From: a bacterium
GTDB taxonomy: Bacteria > Arandabacterota > Arandabacteria > Arandabacterales > Arandabacteraceae
Length of the DNA: 34,733 bases
Reading direction: 5' to 3'
Assembly: GCA_025774845.1 (NCBI GenBank)
Contig: JALGZP010000024.1
Location: forward strand, 1 to 34,733
In this document: in pieces, positions 23,295-34,100 of the stretch
How positions within the stretch are numbered: the first letter of the stretch is position 1
How the letters are laid out: each line of letters starts with the position of its first letter
Position numbers and translations under genes: made by a program
Notes under the pieces: model-generated
What the model was told of the DNA's origin: nothing
The model's input: the letters and a program-made list of their open reading frames with translations, nothing else
Database searches by the model: none

Positions 23295-23407
23295 CAAGTT
23301 CACCTCACGTTAGGGGTCACAGTTTACTCGTAAGAAACTAAAGGATAGAGCCGTGTTATTCAAGCCCGCCATACCAGAAAACTGGCCAAGACTGGTCGGG
23401 TCTCAAG

Positions 23408-23429
23408 GGGGCAGATCAGTGTCTGTCCC
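23408..23429. repeat. REP-like hairpin
   Basis: GGGGCAGA and TCTGTCCC pair (7 of 8 plus a G:U) around TCAGTG. The GGGACAGACACTGATC text on the minus strand resembles REP-type palindromes. It lies between the M29 gene and the CMD-like gene and could end transcription of the latter. Confidence 0.35.
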
Positions 23430-23448
23430 TTTCTCCTTCATCCAGGTC

Positions 23449-23748
23449 TCAGAGTATTCCCTTCAAAGCATGAGCCGCGGTATAGACACTGCCTACGCCG
23501 CATACATACTGGGCCACTCTCAATGCCTCTGCGACCTCGGCCTTCGTGGCACCTGCCGCCATCGCTTCCCGCGCCAGGGCCTCTACCCCTGGCACAGCGC
23601 CATGAGCCGCATCAAGGGCCATCGCAATCAGGAGCTTGAACTTCCTGGGCAGAGCTCCGTCCGCAATGGCGAACTCACCGGTCTCATGAACGAGCTTAAG
23701 GAGCTCAGGATCGAGACTCTCAAAGACTTTCAGCGGATGCTCAGTCAC
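23449..23748 (-). CDS. Carboxymuconolactone-decarboxylase-family protein without CxxC
   Basis: A 99-residue all-helical protein of the CMD/AhpD-like family: ALPRKFKLLIAMALDAAHGAVPGVEALAREAMAAGATKAEV (in two halves around HGAVPG) and RVAQYVCGVGSVYTAAHAL. In AhpD-type members the helix after LLIAMA carries CxxC with a nearby His for peroxide reduction; here it reads AHGAVPG, so thiol chemistry of that kind is not expected. GTG 23748 is chosen because AGGAGG lies eight bases upstream; the GTG at 23757 overlaps that site. The function is not known. It appears to stand alone. Confidence 0.85.
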   Translation of the reverse strand: MTEHPLKVFESLDPELLKLVHETGEFAIADGALPRKFKLLIAMALDAAHGAVPGVEALAREAMAAGATKAEVAEALRVAQYVCGVGSVYTAAHALKGIL

Positions 23749-23847
23749 TTCAGTCACCTCCTGTCGACTTCACTATACCCTATCACCCAGACGATTCTCA
23801 CGACAATAAGAACCGATGATCGGCAAGGACTGACCTCGTGGTCTCAA

Positions 23848-23877
23848 GTTGGTAGCGGGGGCCCGCTACACACACCA
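23848..23877. repeat. GC-rich inverted repeat A (left side of the glucan-synthase block)
   Basis: GTAGCGGG-GG-CCCGCTAC (23852-23869) is a perfect 8+8 palindrome, embedded in TTGGT...ACCAAG. The text from 23850 matches 17 of 21 bases of a similar hairpin after the glucan synthase gene at 34438. Confidence 0.55.
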
Positions 23878-23910
23878 AGAACCAGTACACCACCCGGAGC
23901 AAGGTATTTC

Positions 23911-23939
23911 TTGAGGATACTCCACGGGTGTGCTACGAT
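23911..23939 (+). promoter_or_regulatory. Promoter of the secreted-protein gene
   Basis: TTGAGG (23911-23916), a 17-base spacer and TACGAT (23934-23939) preceded by TGC, an extended -10-like context. It lies 41 bases before the ATG at 23981. Confidence 0.5.
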
Positions 23940-23980
23940 GATAGTGTCAAGAGCGCGGATGTCCAGTCTGAGGGACTCTT

Positions 23981-24754
23981 ATGAGTGTGATCCAGGATGT
24001 TTCCGTGTGGCTTGCCGGCAAACGATTCATTATTCCCTGTGCGTATGCACTGCTGGCAATCCTGATCGCCTATCCGATCTCCGGCCGGACTCATGACTAC
24101 CACCCCTTGACCGTCGGGAATCAGCGGTATTACGAAAGCGATCTGGGCGAAACCCAGCTCATGACAATCATTGGAGAAGCAACAATTCTCGGTGCTGCCA
24201 CACGTGTCCGGCGTCAGGACATGGTTGCGGATCTATTCGAGAATTTCTGGACCAGTGACAGCGCAGGTAACCTCTACCTTCACGGGGCGAGAAACTTGCT
24301 TGATCATGTCGAGTGGGGCTTCCTTCCGCCGGTCAGAATTGTTGACGCACCACTCGAGCTCGGCAAGGCATGGGTGACGGAGGGGGTCCAGATCTACGAT
24401 CTTGACGGCACACCGTGGGGTGACCCACCAATAGACCATCGCCTAAGAGTGTATTTCGAGGGGAACGTTGGTGTGCCCGCGGGGGAGTTCTATTCGTTTG
24501 GGGTTGGGTGGGATGTGGGTGTGGTCTTGTTAGAATCTCCCACTGGAGAGGTCTATGACGTATTTGGGCGACACGTTTCAGCAGGAGAAGAACTTACCCA
24601 GGCAGACATAACCGATTGGTACTCCGACGGGATTGGTTTAGTACAACACACCGTCTGGGCGGCGGGACAGCATCCCCTTGAGCTCCAGTGGTGGAGTTCC
24701 CCGGTGTCTACTCGAAGCTCGTCATGGGGTAGGATCAAGCAGCTATTCCGATAG
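23981..24754 (+). CDS. Unrecognised secreted or membrane-anchored protein
   Basis: 257 residues; not matched to a named family by eye. Residues 14-33 (KRFIIPCAYALLAILIAYPIS) are a signal anchor or signal peptide preceded by one Lys-Arg pair. The rest is rich in Trp, Tyr, Gly and Val and looks like beta-structure. YHPLTVGNQRYYESDLG near residue 40 and FWTSDSAGNLYLHGARN near 90 resemble exported beta-rich proteins of uncultured bacteria. There is no lipobox: Cys20 lies inside the hydrophobic stretch without a LAGC-type context. ATG 23981 has GAGG seven bases upstream. It lies on the same strand as the glucan synthase, with an antisense small gene between, so a shared envelope role is only suggested by position. 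Confidence 0.6.
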   Translation: MSVIQDVSVWLAGKRFIIPCAYALLAILIAYPISGRTHDYHPLTVGNQRYYESDLGETQLMTIIGEATILGAATRVRRQDMVADLFENFWTSDSAGNLYLHGARNLLDHVEWGFLPPVRIVDAPLELGKAWVTEGVQIYDLDGTPWGDPPIDHRLRVYFEGNVGVPAGEFYSFGVGWDVGVVLLESPTGEVYDVFGRHVSAGEELTQADITDWYSDGIGLVQHTVWAAGQHPLELQWWSSPVSTRSSSWGRIKQLFR

Positions 24755-24798
24755 TCTGCCTGCACAGCCCCTCCCCGACCTCCTCACAATGCTTTCTG

Positions 24799-24909
24799 TT
24801 ACTGGGTTCTTTTCGGTTGCTTCGCAAGTTTTCGTTTCGCCTTGTTTTTCTCTTTTGCTGTCTTCTGTTTCTCGTGCTTTTTCTTATCCTTCTTGCCTTT
24901 GTCTCCCAT
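24799..24909 (-). CDS. 36-residue lysine-rich small protein
   Basis: MGDKGKKDKKKHEKQKTAKE, then a further 16 mostly Lys/Arg/Gln residues ending QPKRTQ. AAAAGGAG lies seven bases before the ATG, so translation is well supported. About half the residues are basic, and no membrane segment exists. Similar MGDKGKK-type small proteins are annotated as hypothetical in many bacteria (from memory); nucleic-acid or ribosome binding is a guess from charge alone. It lies antisense between two plus-strand genes. Confidence 0.6.
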   Translation of the reverse strand: MGDKGKKDKKKHEKQKTAKEKNKAKRKLAKQPKRTQ

Positions 24910-25038
24910 TGCGCATCTCCTTTTCCCGCGTCCTGTGCGTTTCATTCCGCACGAGTGCATTTGTAGACTACTATTCTAGCCCGGTCAAGGGAAAACGTGG
25001 TTGAGTTACTCACAGCACTCCCGTGTCCTGCAAACTGC

Positions 25039-25067
25039 TTGCTCCGCAGTATCCTTACCTGTATACT
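25039..25067 (+). promoter_or_regulatory. Promoter and operator-like repeats of the glucan synthase gene
   Basis: TTGCTC (25039-25044), a 17-base spacer and TATACT (25062-25067) form a promoter. The inverted repeat GCAGTAT (25046-25052) and ATACTGC (25063-25069) spans the spacer and covers the -10. Downstream, AGTATAGAC occurs twice (25121-25129 and 25134-25142), the first copy preceded by GC so that it repeats GCAGTAT. Four copies of one core motif suggest a regulator-binding region. Confidence 0.55.
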
Positions 25068-25166
25068 GCTGCGGCGATCCAGCCCGGCTGCAGGGCGATA
25101 GGTCGATAGCGGTTTCTCGCAGTATAGACTCGGAGTATAGACCAAGTGGCGAAGCAAGGAAGCATC

Positions 25167-28100
25167 GTGAGAGAAGGTACTCTCGTAGGCTACTTCGCAG
25201 TACGCGAGGAAGCCCGTCGTGCCATACGGGAGCTCGGGAAGAGAGGTTTCCATCGTGCCGCGTTGATCCATAGAGACGCCAACGGAGACGCGCGCACGTG
25301 GGATCCCCTGCCGCATCGGCGGGCCCTTAGGGTGGTGCTGTCTGCAGCCGTCGCTGCCTGTCTGGCCGGCATTACATCGATCGGCCTCGATTGGCCGGTC
25401 GCGATGCAGGCAAGAAGCCCATCCAGCCTGGTTCCGGTCCTGGCAGGGGCCCTGTTGGGCGCCGCCCTTGCTGCCGTGTGGATGCGCCGGTCGACACACG
25501 GTTTGACACGGAGCCTTCTTGAAGACCACGCGCGGTGGCTGGTATCTGGGGAAACTGCTCTCGTCCTTGAAGTGCCGGCAAACGCCTTGCGGCTCCCGGT
25601 GGCGGTGCTCCGAAAAAGCGGCGAGATCCCGCCGGCAATCTTCGTCCTTTATCCGGAGAGCGAGAGTCCGACCGGGGATGTCTCTGTCCCCATGGCGCCG
25701 CTATCCACGGCCCAGATCCGGGAGTATGTGTCGCAACTGGCGAGGAAACACAGGGTGGATCCCGATCCGGAGCGGACAACCGAGCTTTTGAAACGGCTTG
25801 AACGGTCCAGCCAGTGGATCCATACGGTTTGCTTGAATCTTGCCGAAGCTGGCCGGATAGGGCAGAGCTTGCCTCCGACTGCCGAGTGGCTGCTAGATAA
25901 TGAATACATAATTGAGAGCAACATACGGGAGGTCCAGCAGAATCTTCACCGGCGTTTCTACCAGGAGCTACCTGTACTATCGGACGAGCCCTACCGGGGT
26001 CTGCCGCGGATCTATGGCCTCGCGATGGAACTGGTTTCCCATACGGACCTGCGCCTAGACAGGGAGAACTTCCTTGCGTTTGTCGAAGACTATCAATCCG
26101 TGGCCCAACTGTCGATAGGAGAGCTATGGGCTGTGCCGCAGATGCTCCGCATAGCATTGATCGAGAGCGTTCAGAATCTGGCCACACAGGCCTTCGCCGA
26201 GCTTCGGGAGCACGGGAACGCCGACTTCTGGGCAAACAGACTGATCACGGCCAACCGGCGCGATCCCAACCAGCTCTTCGCCTTCCTGGCCGAACTCGCC
26301 ACGGCGCAGCCCAGCCCGAGCCTCTACTTTGCTTCCCAGCTGATCGATCACCTTTATGATGAGGAAGCCGCATCGGGTCCGGTCCGCAGCTGGCTTGAGC
26401 GCACCTTACGGAGGTCCTTGGGCGATCTTGACCTTCGTGAGCAAAACCGCCAGACCAAAGATCAGATATCAATCGGAAATGCGTTCACAAGCTTGCGACA
26501 GCTTGCCCTGATGGATTGGAGGCAGATCTTCGAGGAGTTGAGCCGGGTTGAGCGTGTGCTTCGGCTGGATCCTGCCGGCGTATATCCCAAGATGGACTTC
26601 GAAACGCGAGATCGGTACCGGTGTGCAGTGGAAGAGCTTTCCCGTGGATCCGGCGAGCCGGAGCTCGGGGTTGCGCAGCGCGCCGTCGAGCTGGCCGCGC
26701 AGCTCGGCCGGGAAGGGGCTCACGTGGGGACCTGTCTAGTTGGTGATGCGAGGCCTGACCTGGCGCGGCTCATACATTGCCGAGAGACGTTGCGGCGGCG
26801 CGTCCTCCAATGGGTTTACCACCATCATTTACGAGTCTACTTCCTCGGGATCGGCTTATCGCTGGTCGTTTTGGTATCTCTGGTGGTCTTGCTTGGCCTA
26901 CGCGGACAGACGCCGGGGGTCCGGCTGCTCATCGCCCTGCTCTTGATCGTCCCCGCCAGCCAGCTGTCGCTCGAGGTCATGAATTATCTCGCTACACGAC
27001 TGCTTCCCCCACGCACTCTTCCGAAGATGGATTTCGAGAGCTCCGGAATTCCTGACGCGTGCAGAACTTTGGTTGTCGTGCCCATGCTGCTCGTTGATGC
27101 AGAGACCACGCGTGCCGAGGTGGAGAAGCTCGAAATCCGGTACCTGGCCAACAAAGAGGAGAATCTGGTCTTTGGTCTCTTCACGGACTATACGGATTCA
27201 ACGCGGGCGCACTGTGATGAGGACGAACCTCTCCTGCGATTAGCGACAGAGAGCCTGGAATCCCTCAATCACAGGTATGGTGGTGAGGGTGAGGAGCGTT
27301 TCTTCCTTTTCCACCGGGAGCGAAGATGGAGTGAATCCGAGCGCAAATTCATCGGTTGGGAGCGTAAGCGCGGAAAACTGGAAGAACTCAATCGCCTGAT
27401 CGATGGAACGCGGGGCGATGATGCCTGTCGCCTTGTATATGTCGGTGATCCTGGCAGGCTTTCCAACGTGAGGTTTGTCATCACCTTAGACAGCGACACC
27501 CAGCTGCCTCACGACGCCGCCCGCAGGATGGTCGAGACGCTGGCGCACCCTCTTAATCGACCGCGTCTCGATGGCAAGGGTAGGGTGGCTGCCGGCACCT
27601 ACACCGTCATCCAGCCGCGCGTGAGCCCGTCCCTGCCGAGCACGAGCGGCTCTCCCTTCAGCAGGCTCTTCTCCGACGCCGTAGGGATTGACCCATATAC
27701 CAAGGCTGTCTCCGACATTAACCAGGACCTCACCGGCGAAGGTTCTTACCACGGCAAAGGCATCTATGATGTTCGCGCTTTCAGCCGGATCCTTTCCGGG
27801 ACTTTCCCGGAGGAGTACCTACTCTCCCACGACTTGATAGAAGGGGCTCATGTTCGAGTAGGCCTCGCCAGCGATATCGAGCTCTATGATGAATTCCCGC
27901 AGGATTACCTGAGCTACTCCAGCCGGCAGCATCGTTGGATTCGAGGTGATTGGCAGATCGCGGAATGGATCCTGCCGCGTGTTCCCCGACCCGGAGGGCG
28001 CCGCGGTCCAAACCGGATCTCCTGGTTCGACCGTTGGAAGATTTTCGACAACTTGCGTCGGAGCCTGGTGCCAGCAACCAGCCTGAGCTTACTTGTGGCC

Positions 28101-31100
28101 TCCTGGATTGTCTCCGCCCAGATGGCCTGGCTATCCTTCATTGTGGTCGGCGTGCAGATCATCTTTACCCCTCTGGTCGAGCCCTTCACCTGGGCGACTG
28201 CCGGTGGGGGGCTGAAGAGTTTCTCCTTCTCGAAAGCGAGGCACGACCTCGTAAGGGCGATTGTTGATGCTTCGCTCCTCCCGCATCAGGCCTGGCTGGC
28301 TCTGGATGCCATTCTGCGGGTCGCGTATCGTCGGCTCGTCTCCCATCGTAAATTGCTTGAGTGGACCTCGGCGGAAGTGGCGCAATGGAGTTCTCCGGGT
28401 CACGTGCGGATGTTCGTCCTCGTGCTCAGCCTGGTCGGTGTTCTGAGCGCCACCATGTTGTGGGCGGTCCAGCGCTGGAGGCCATCGAGTCTCCTGGCAG
28501 CCAGCCCCTGGCTCGCCTTGTGGCTCGTGTCCCCGCTCCTCGGTTGGCTCTTGACCCGCCGACCGGAGTCCGAGCAACAGCAATTGAAGCTCGTCGAGAA
28601 GGAGTTGCGGTTTCTGAGGAGGGTTGCACGGCGAACGTGGTGCTACTTCTCGGGCTTTGTGGGAGATAAGACATCGTACTTGCCGCCGGACAACTACCAG
28701 GTTTCCCATCGGAATCAGCTGGCAATGCGTACCAGTCCCACCAACATCGGTCTCTGGATCGTGAGCGCCCTCGGCGCGCACGACTTTGGATATCTTACGG
28801 TCGACGATGTGATCGATAAGCTCACCCGTACATTGAAAACCGTAGGCAAGCTGGAGCGCTATGAGGGCCATCTGCTCAACTGGTATGACATCGAAACCTC
28901 AACCCCACTTGAGCCTCGCTATGTGTCCACCGTGGACAGTGGAAACCTGTTGGGTTCCTTATTGTGCCTGGAGCATGGAGTCGAGGAGATAATTCGTGTC
29001 CCCATCCTCGACTTGAGGGTCTTTGAAGGGTTGCGGGATGCCGCGGAAATCCTGAGAGAAGTCGCCGACACAGAAAGCAGAGGGGGCGTTGCCGGTCTGG
29101 ATACTCGCCTCCTCGACGATCTCGTACGTACCCTGGAAGTCCCTCCCGATCGAATTGCCGACGGGGTTGGCGTCTTGAGGCGCCTGGAGGGCAGCGTAAA
29201 GACTCTGGCGGATAAGGTGCGGATGTCCACTGCGTCCACGGGAGCAGGTCAAGCTACCAATGTGCGCGAAGGCGAAGCCACCCACGCAGGATCAAGCGTG
29301 GCCCACTGGGTTGACGAGATCTCAAGCCAGGTATCAGCCTGGACGGCGCTTGCTGATCGCTACCTCACCTGGATAGATATCCTTGCTGAGGGGACCGAGG
29401 AGGAGATGGCCCAACTGGGCGGGGAGGCCCTGGATGCTTGGCGCCAAGGCCTGGATCGCGCGCCCTCGCTCCTTGATCTAGCCAACGGGCAGGTTGCCTG
29501 CATCCAGGTGTTCCAATCAATTCGGAAGGCGGCTCCCCGGGCCACAGGCCCTGTGTTCGAATACCTTGACCGCTTGATTGTGGCCTTCGAAGAGTCGAGG
29601 TGGCTGGCTGGCGAGATGCAGGCTCTTGGCGAGCAACTCGTCCTGGACGGGCGCGAGCTCTTTGAATCCGTCAACATGCGCTTCCTGTATGATCCCCTGC
29701 GCCGGCTCTTTTCGGTCGGCTACAACGTCTCCGAAGGTCGTCGAGACAGCGCCTACTACGATCTTTTCGCGAGCGAGGCGCGGCTTGGCAGTTTCATCGC
29801 CATCGCCCGGGGTGATGTACCCGTTGAACATTGGTTCTCCATGAACCGCCCCTACGGCGCGGTTGGCCGTCGTCGAGTGCTTCTGAGCTGGACCGGCACC
29901 ATGTTCGAGTACCTCATGCCGCTCATTTTCCAGCGCTCCTATGGCCACTCGCTCCTGGATAAGGCGACAAGAGAAGCCATAGCGATCCAGGTAGCCTACG
30001 GTCGCAAACGCCGCGTGCCCTGGGGAATCTCGGAGTCGGCTTATGGTGATCTGGACTTGAACAAGACCTATCAATACAAGGCCTTTGGCGTGCCTGATCT
30101 GGGCCTCAAGCGCGGTCTGGAAAAGGAGCTTGTCGTAGCGCCCTATGCCACCATACTGGCGCTCGGCCTGGTTCCACGAGAGACCGTGCAGAATCTTGAG
30201 CGACTCGCGGAGTTGGGGCTACTTGGCGATTACGGCTATTACGAAGCCATGGATTTCAGCCGCCAGCCAGGTCATGATGGGGAACACGGAGTGATCGTCC
30301 GAGCCTACATGGCTCATCATCAAAGCATGAGCTTCCTGTCGCTGGCCAACTTCGTCCACGGCAACTCTATCCAGCGCCGCTTCCATGCCGATCTTCGCGT
30401 ACGGGCTGTCGAGCCCTTGCTCCTGGAACGCGTCCCGGTGCTTCCTAAGCTCCACCACATCTCAACCCGGGATAGAGTGCCTTCGGTCAAGAGTGTCGGC
30501 GAAATCGCCCCCTCGGTGAGCAAGTTCGATACACCGCATACCAGTGCGCCCAAGACCAAGATATTCTCGAATGGCGGCTATTCCCTTGTTGTCACAAACG
30601 CGGGCGGCGGGTATAGCCGCTGGGGGGAATACGAGATCACGCGTTGGAGATCTGACCGAACCGAAGATAGGTGGGGAACCTTCTGCTATATCCGCGATGC
30701 CGATTCGGATCGGGTCTGGTCCAACACCTATCATCCGGTCGGAGGCAAGGTGGGAACCCATTCGGCCAGTTTCGATCTGGACCGCGCTGTCTTTCGGCGC
30801 GTCGACGCTGGCATTCATTCCGTTACCGAGGTCGTGGTCTCCCCGGAAGATGACGTTGAGATCCGGCGGATCACCCTCGTCAACCGTTCCATTCGCACGC
30901 GGCGGCTGGAGCTGACGAGCTACGTCGAGCTCTCAATGGCTCCACATCGCGCGGATCTGCAACATCCCGCCTTCAATAAACTCTTTATCGCCACTGAAGC
31001 CGTGACCGATGAGCGCGCCTTGCTTGCGCACCGCCGGTCCCGCAGCGAAGATGAATCCCCCATCTATGTTGCGCACCGCCTGACACTTGACGGAGCCGAT

Positions 31101-34100
31101 GCCGGGCCGCTCGAGTTCGAAACTGACCGGCGTGTTTTCATTGGACGGGGGCGAACGCTTGCGAACCCCATGGGGATCTTCCAGAAACTTACGAACAGCC
31201 AGGGATTTGTCCTCGATCCGATCCTGAGCCTACGCCAGAGCGTGACCTTGCATCCGGCCCAGCGTGTCCAGGTCACACTCATCCTCGCCGCGGGTGAGAC
31301 ACGTGAGCATGTCCTCCGGCTGGTGGGCCAGTACGGAGATGCCCACGCGGTCGATCGGGCAATGGATTTCGCCTGGGCATCAGCCCAGCTCGAGTTGCGG
31401 ATGCTTCACATCCAGCCGGATGACGCCCGCCGTTTCCAGCATCTGGCAAGCTACCTGCTCTATCCCAATCCGTTGATGCGCTCTACGGCGGAATGCATCG
31501 AGGAGAACCGCAAGGGCCAAGCCGGGTTGTGGCCCTATGGCATCTCCGGCGACTTGCCGATTGCCCTGGTCACCATAAGCGAGGCGCGGGACATCGCCTT
31601 GGTGCGTCAGATGCTCGAAGCGCACAACTACTGGCGCAGACACGGTCTCGTGGCTGACCTGGTGATCCTCAACGAGGAGCCCGGCGGCTACGAACAGCCG
31701 TTGCGCGAGCGACTCGAAGGCCTGATCCGGACCCATTCGATGCATTCGGGAATCGACAAGCCCGGTGGGATCTATCTTCGGAGCGCCGATCTCATCCCTG
31801 AGGAGGACCAGACGCTGCTCAAAGCCGTAGCGAGTCTGGTGCTTGTGTCAGCCCGCGGCACATTTCCCCAGCAGATGGGCACGCCTCTAGCGCCCTCCGA
31901 GCTGCCTGAACCCTTGGCGAAGAAACGCGTCAGGCGAGAGCCGTCGCCGGCGCTGCCCTTCCTGGAGTTGCCCTACTTCAATAGTCTGGGCGGTTTCACT
32001 ACAGATGGGCGTGAATACGCAATCTATCTGGGGCCTGACACCAGTACGCCTGCGCCCTGGGTGAATGTGATCGCCAACCCGACCTTCGGAACCTTGGTGA
32101 GCGAAACCGGATCCGGCTTTACCTGGTACGGCAACAGCCGGCTCAATCGCCTGACCCAATGGTGGAATGACCCCGTTGTGGATCCAGCATCCGAGGCGCT
32201 CTACGTTCGGGATGAGGAAACCGGTGCCTACTGGACGCCCACGCCGTCGCCTGTCCGTGAGGAGACTGCCTATCGCACGAGGCATGGGGCGGGGTACACC
32301 GTATTCGAACATAACAGTCACGGCCTCGAACAGGTGCTTACGGTTTTCGTCCCCGTGGATGAGAAGGGGGGAGATCCGATCAAGCTCCAGAGATTGAGGC
32401 TCATGAACGATTCCTCCAGGCCTCGCAAGATCTCGGTGACCTACTATGTGGAATGGACCCTGGGCGAGGACCGCGAGGCCTCGCAGATGCACGTTACTAC
32501 TTCGTGGGATGATGAACTCCAGGCCGTCTTGGCCCGGAATCGCTATCACCCCGAGTACGGGGATCGGGTGGCCTTCGCGGCCTTGACCGTCCCTGCTGAG
32601 TCGTACACCGGCGACCGTACGTCCTTCCTCGGGCGGAATCGCTCAAGCGCGAACCCGGCAACGATGGAGCAAGTTGGACTATCACGCCGGACGGGTGTAG
32701 GTTTAGACCCGTGCGCCGCATTGCAGGCGACGCTTGAACTGGCTCCCGGCGAGACGGCCGAGATCACCTGTATGCTGGGCCAGGCGGGATCGGTGGAGGA
32801 AGTTCATAGACTGGTTAAAACCTACCGCGAAGATCTGGCAGTCGACGGGGCCTTGGGCCGGACCAAAACTTGGTGGGATGATCTCCTGGGTACGATCGAA
32901 GTGCATACCCCCGAGCTTGCAGCGGATTTCTTGATCAATCGTTGGCTGCTCTACCAGAGCGTGAGCTGTCGCATCTGGGGACGGTCGGCTTTCTACCAGT
33001 CCAGCGGTGCCTTCGGCTTTCGGGATCAATTGCAGGACGTCATGGCTCTACTGGGCGTCCGGCCTGAGCTTGCGCGAGAGCACATCCTTGATGCGGCGAG
33101 CCGCCAGTTCAGGGAGGGGGATGTCCAGCACTGGTGGCATCCACCGAGTGGTGTGGGACTCCGCTCGCGGATTTCCGATGACCTCTTGTGGCTACCCTAC
33201 GTGGTCGCTCAATACGTCCGGGTGACCGGTGATCGCGATGTCTTGCACGAGGAGGTCCCATTCCTTGACTCTCCTCGGCTCAAGGATGACGAGAATGAAG
33301 TCTTCTCCACGCCCATGGTGGCGCTGGAGCGTGCCACGCTCTTTGAGCACTGCCGGAGAGCAGTAACGTGCGGGCTAACCTCCGGTCCACACGGGTTGCC
33401 GCTCATGGGAACGGGCGACTGGAACGACGGTATGAACCTTGTCGGTGCTGCGGGCAGGGGAGAGAGTATCTGGCTGGCGTGGTTCCTGGCAGATGTGCTC
33501 GATCGTATGGCCGAGATGGCTGACCTCGTTGGGCCGTCTGGATTGGGCCGGACCTATCGGGAAGAGCGGAAGGCCCTGCTTCAGCTTGTGGAGCAAAGTG
33601 CCTGGGACGGTAAGTGGTATCTTCGGGCGATCTTTGATGATGGCACGCCGCTGGGTTCTTCGATCAATGAGGAGGCGCAGATCGATTCCCTGCCCCAGTC
33701 CTGGGCCTGGCTTGGGGGCGGCGCCGGCAAGGATGATGCAGGTAACGATCGCGCAGCTGAGGCCCTGGAATCTGCGTGGAGCCATCTCGTTAGCGAGGAT
33801 GAAGACCTGGTGCTACTTCTCACACCTCCCTTCAGCAGATCGGAGCCGTCACCCGGATACATCGAGGCCTACCCTCCGGGCGTGCGGGAGAACGGAGGCC
33901 AGTATACCCACGCCGCAGTGTGGTTCGCCATGGCCCTGGCGCGTCGAGGAGCCGGTGGCCGAGCAGTCAGTATCCTCCGTATGCTCAACCCTATTGAACA
34001 CGCCCGCGATGCTGACTCGGTCTGGCGCTACGGGATCGAGCCCTACGTCGCCGCAGCTGACGTGTATCGCTTGCCGGGGCGCATCGGCCACGGGGGGTGG

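Noticed and set aside
23848..23869. TGGTAGCGGGGGC looks like the reverse complement of a tRNA 3' end with CCA, suggesting an attachment site
   Set aside because: No tRNA gene, integrase or second exact copy is present; hairpin B differs at several bases. A terminator or REP-like palindrome explains it better.
25372..26235. A 287-codon open frame antisense to ndvB, and similar long antisense frames elsewhere (for example 28131-28871, 31887-32549)
   Set aside because: They lie opposite strong protein-coding sequence, have Arg/Pro/Ser-rich low-information translations and no ribosome sites. They follow from codon bias of the sense gene.
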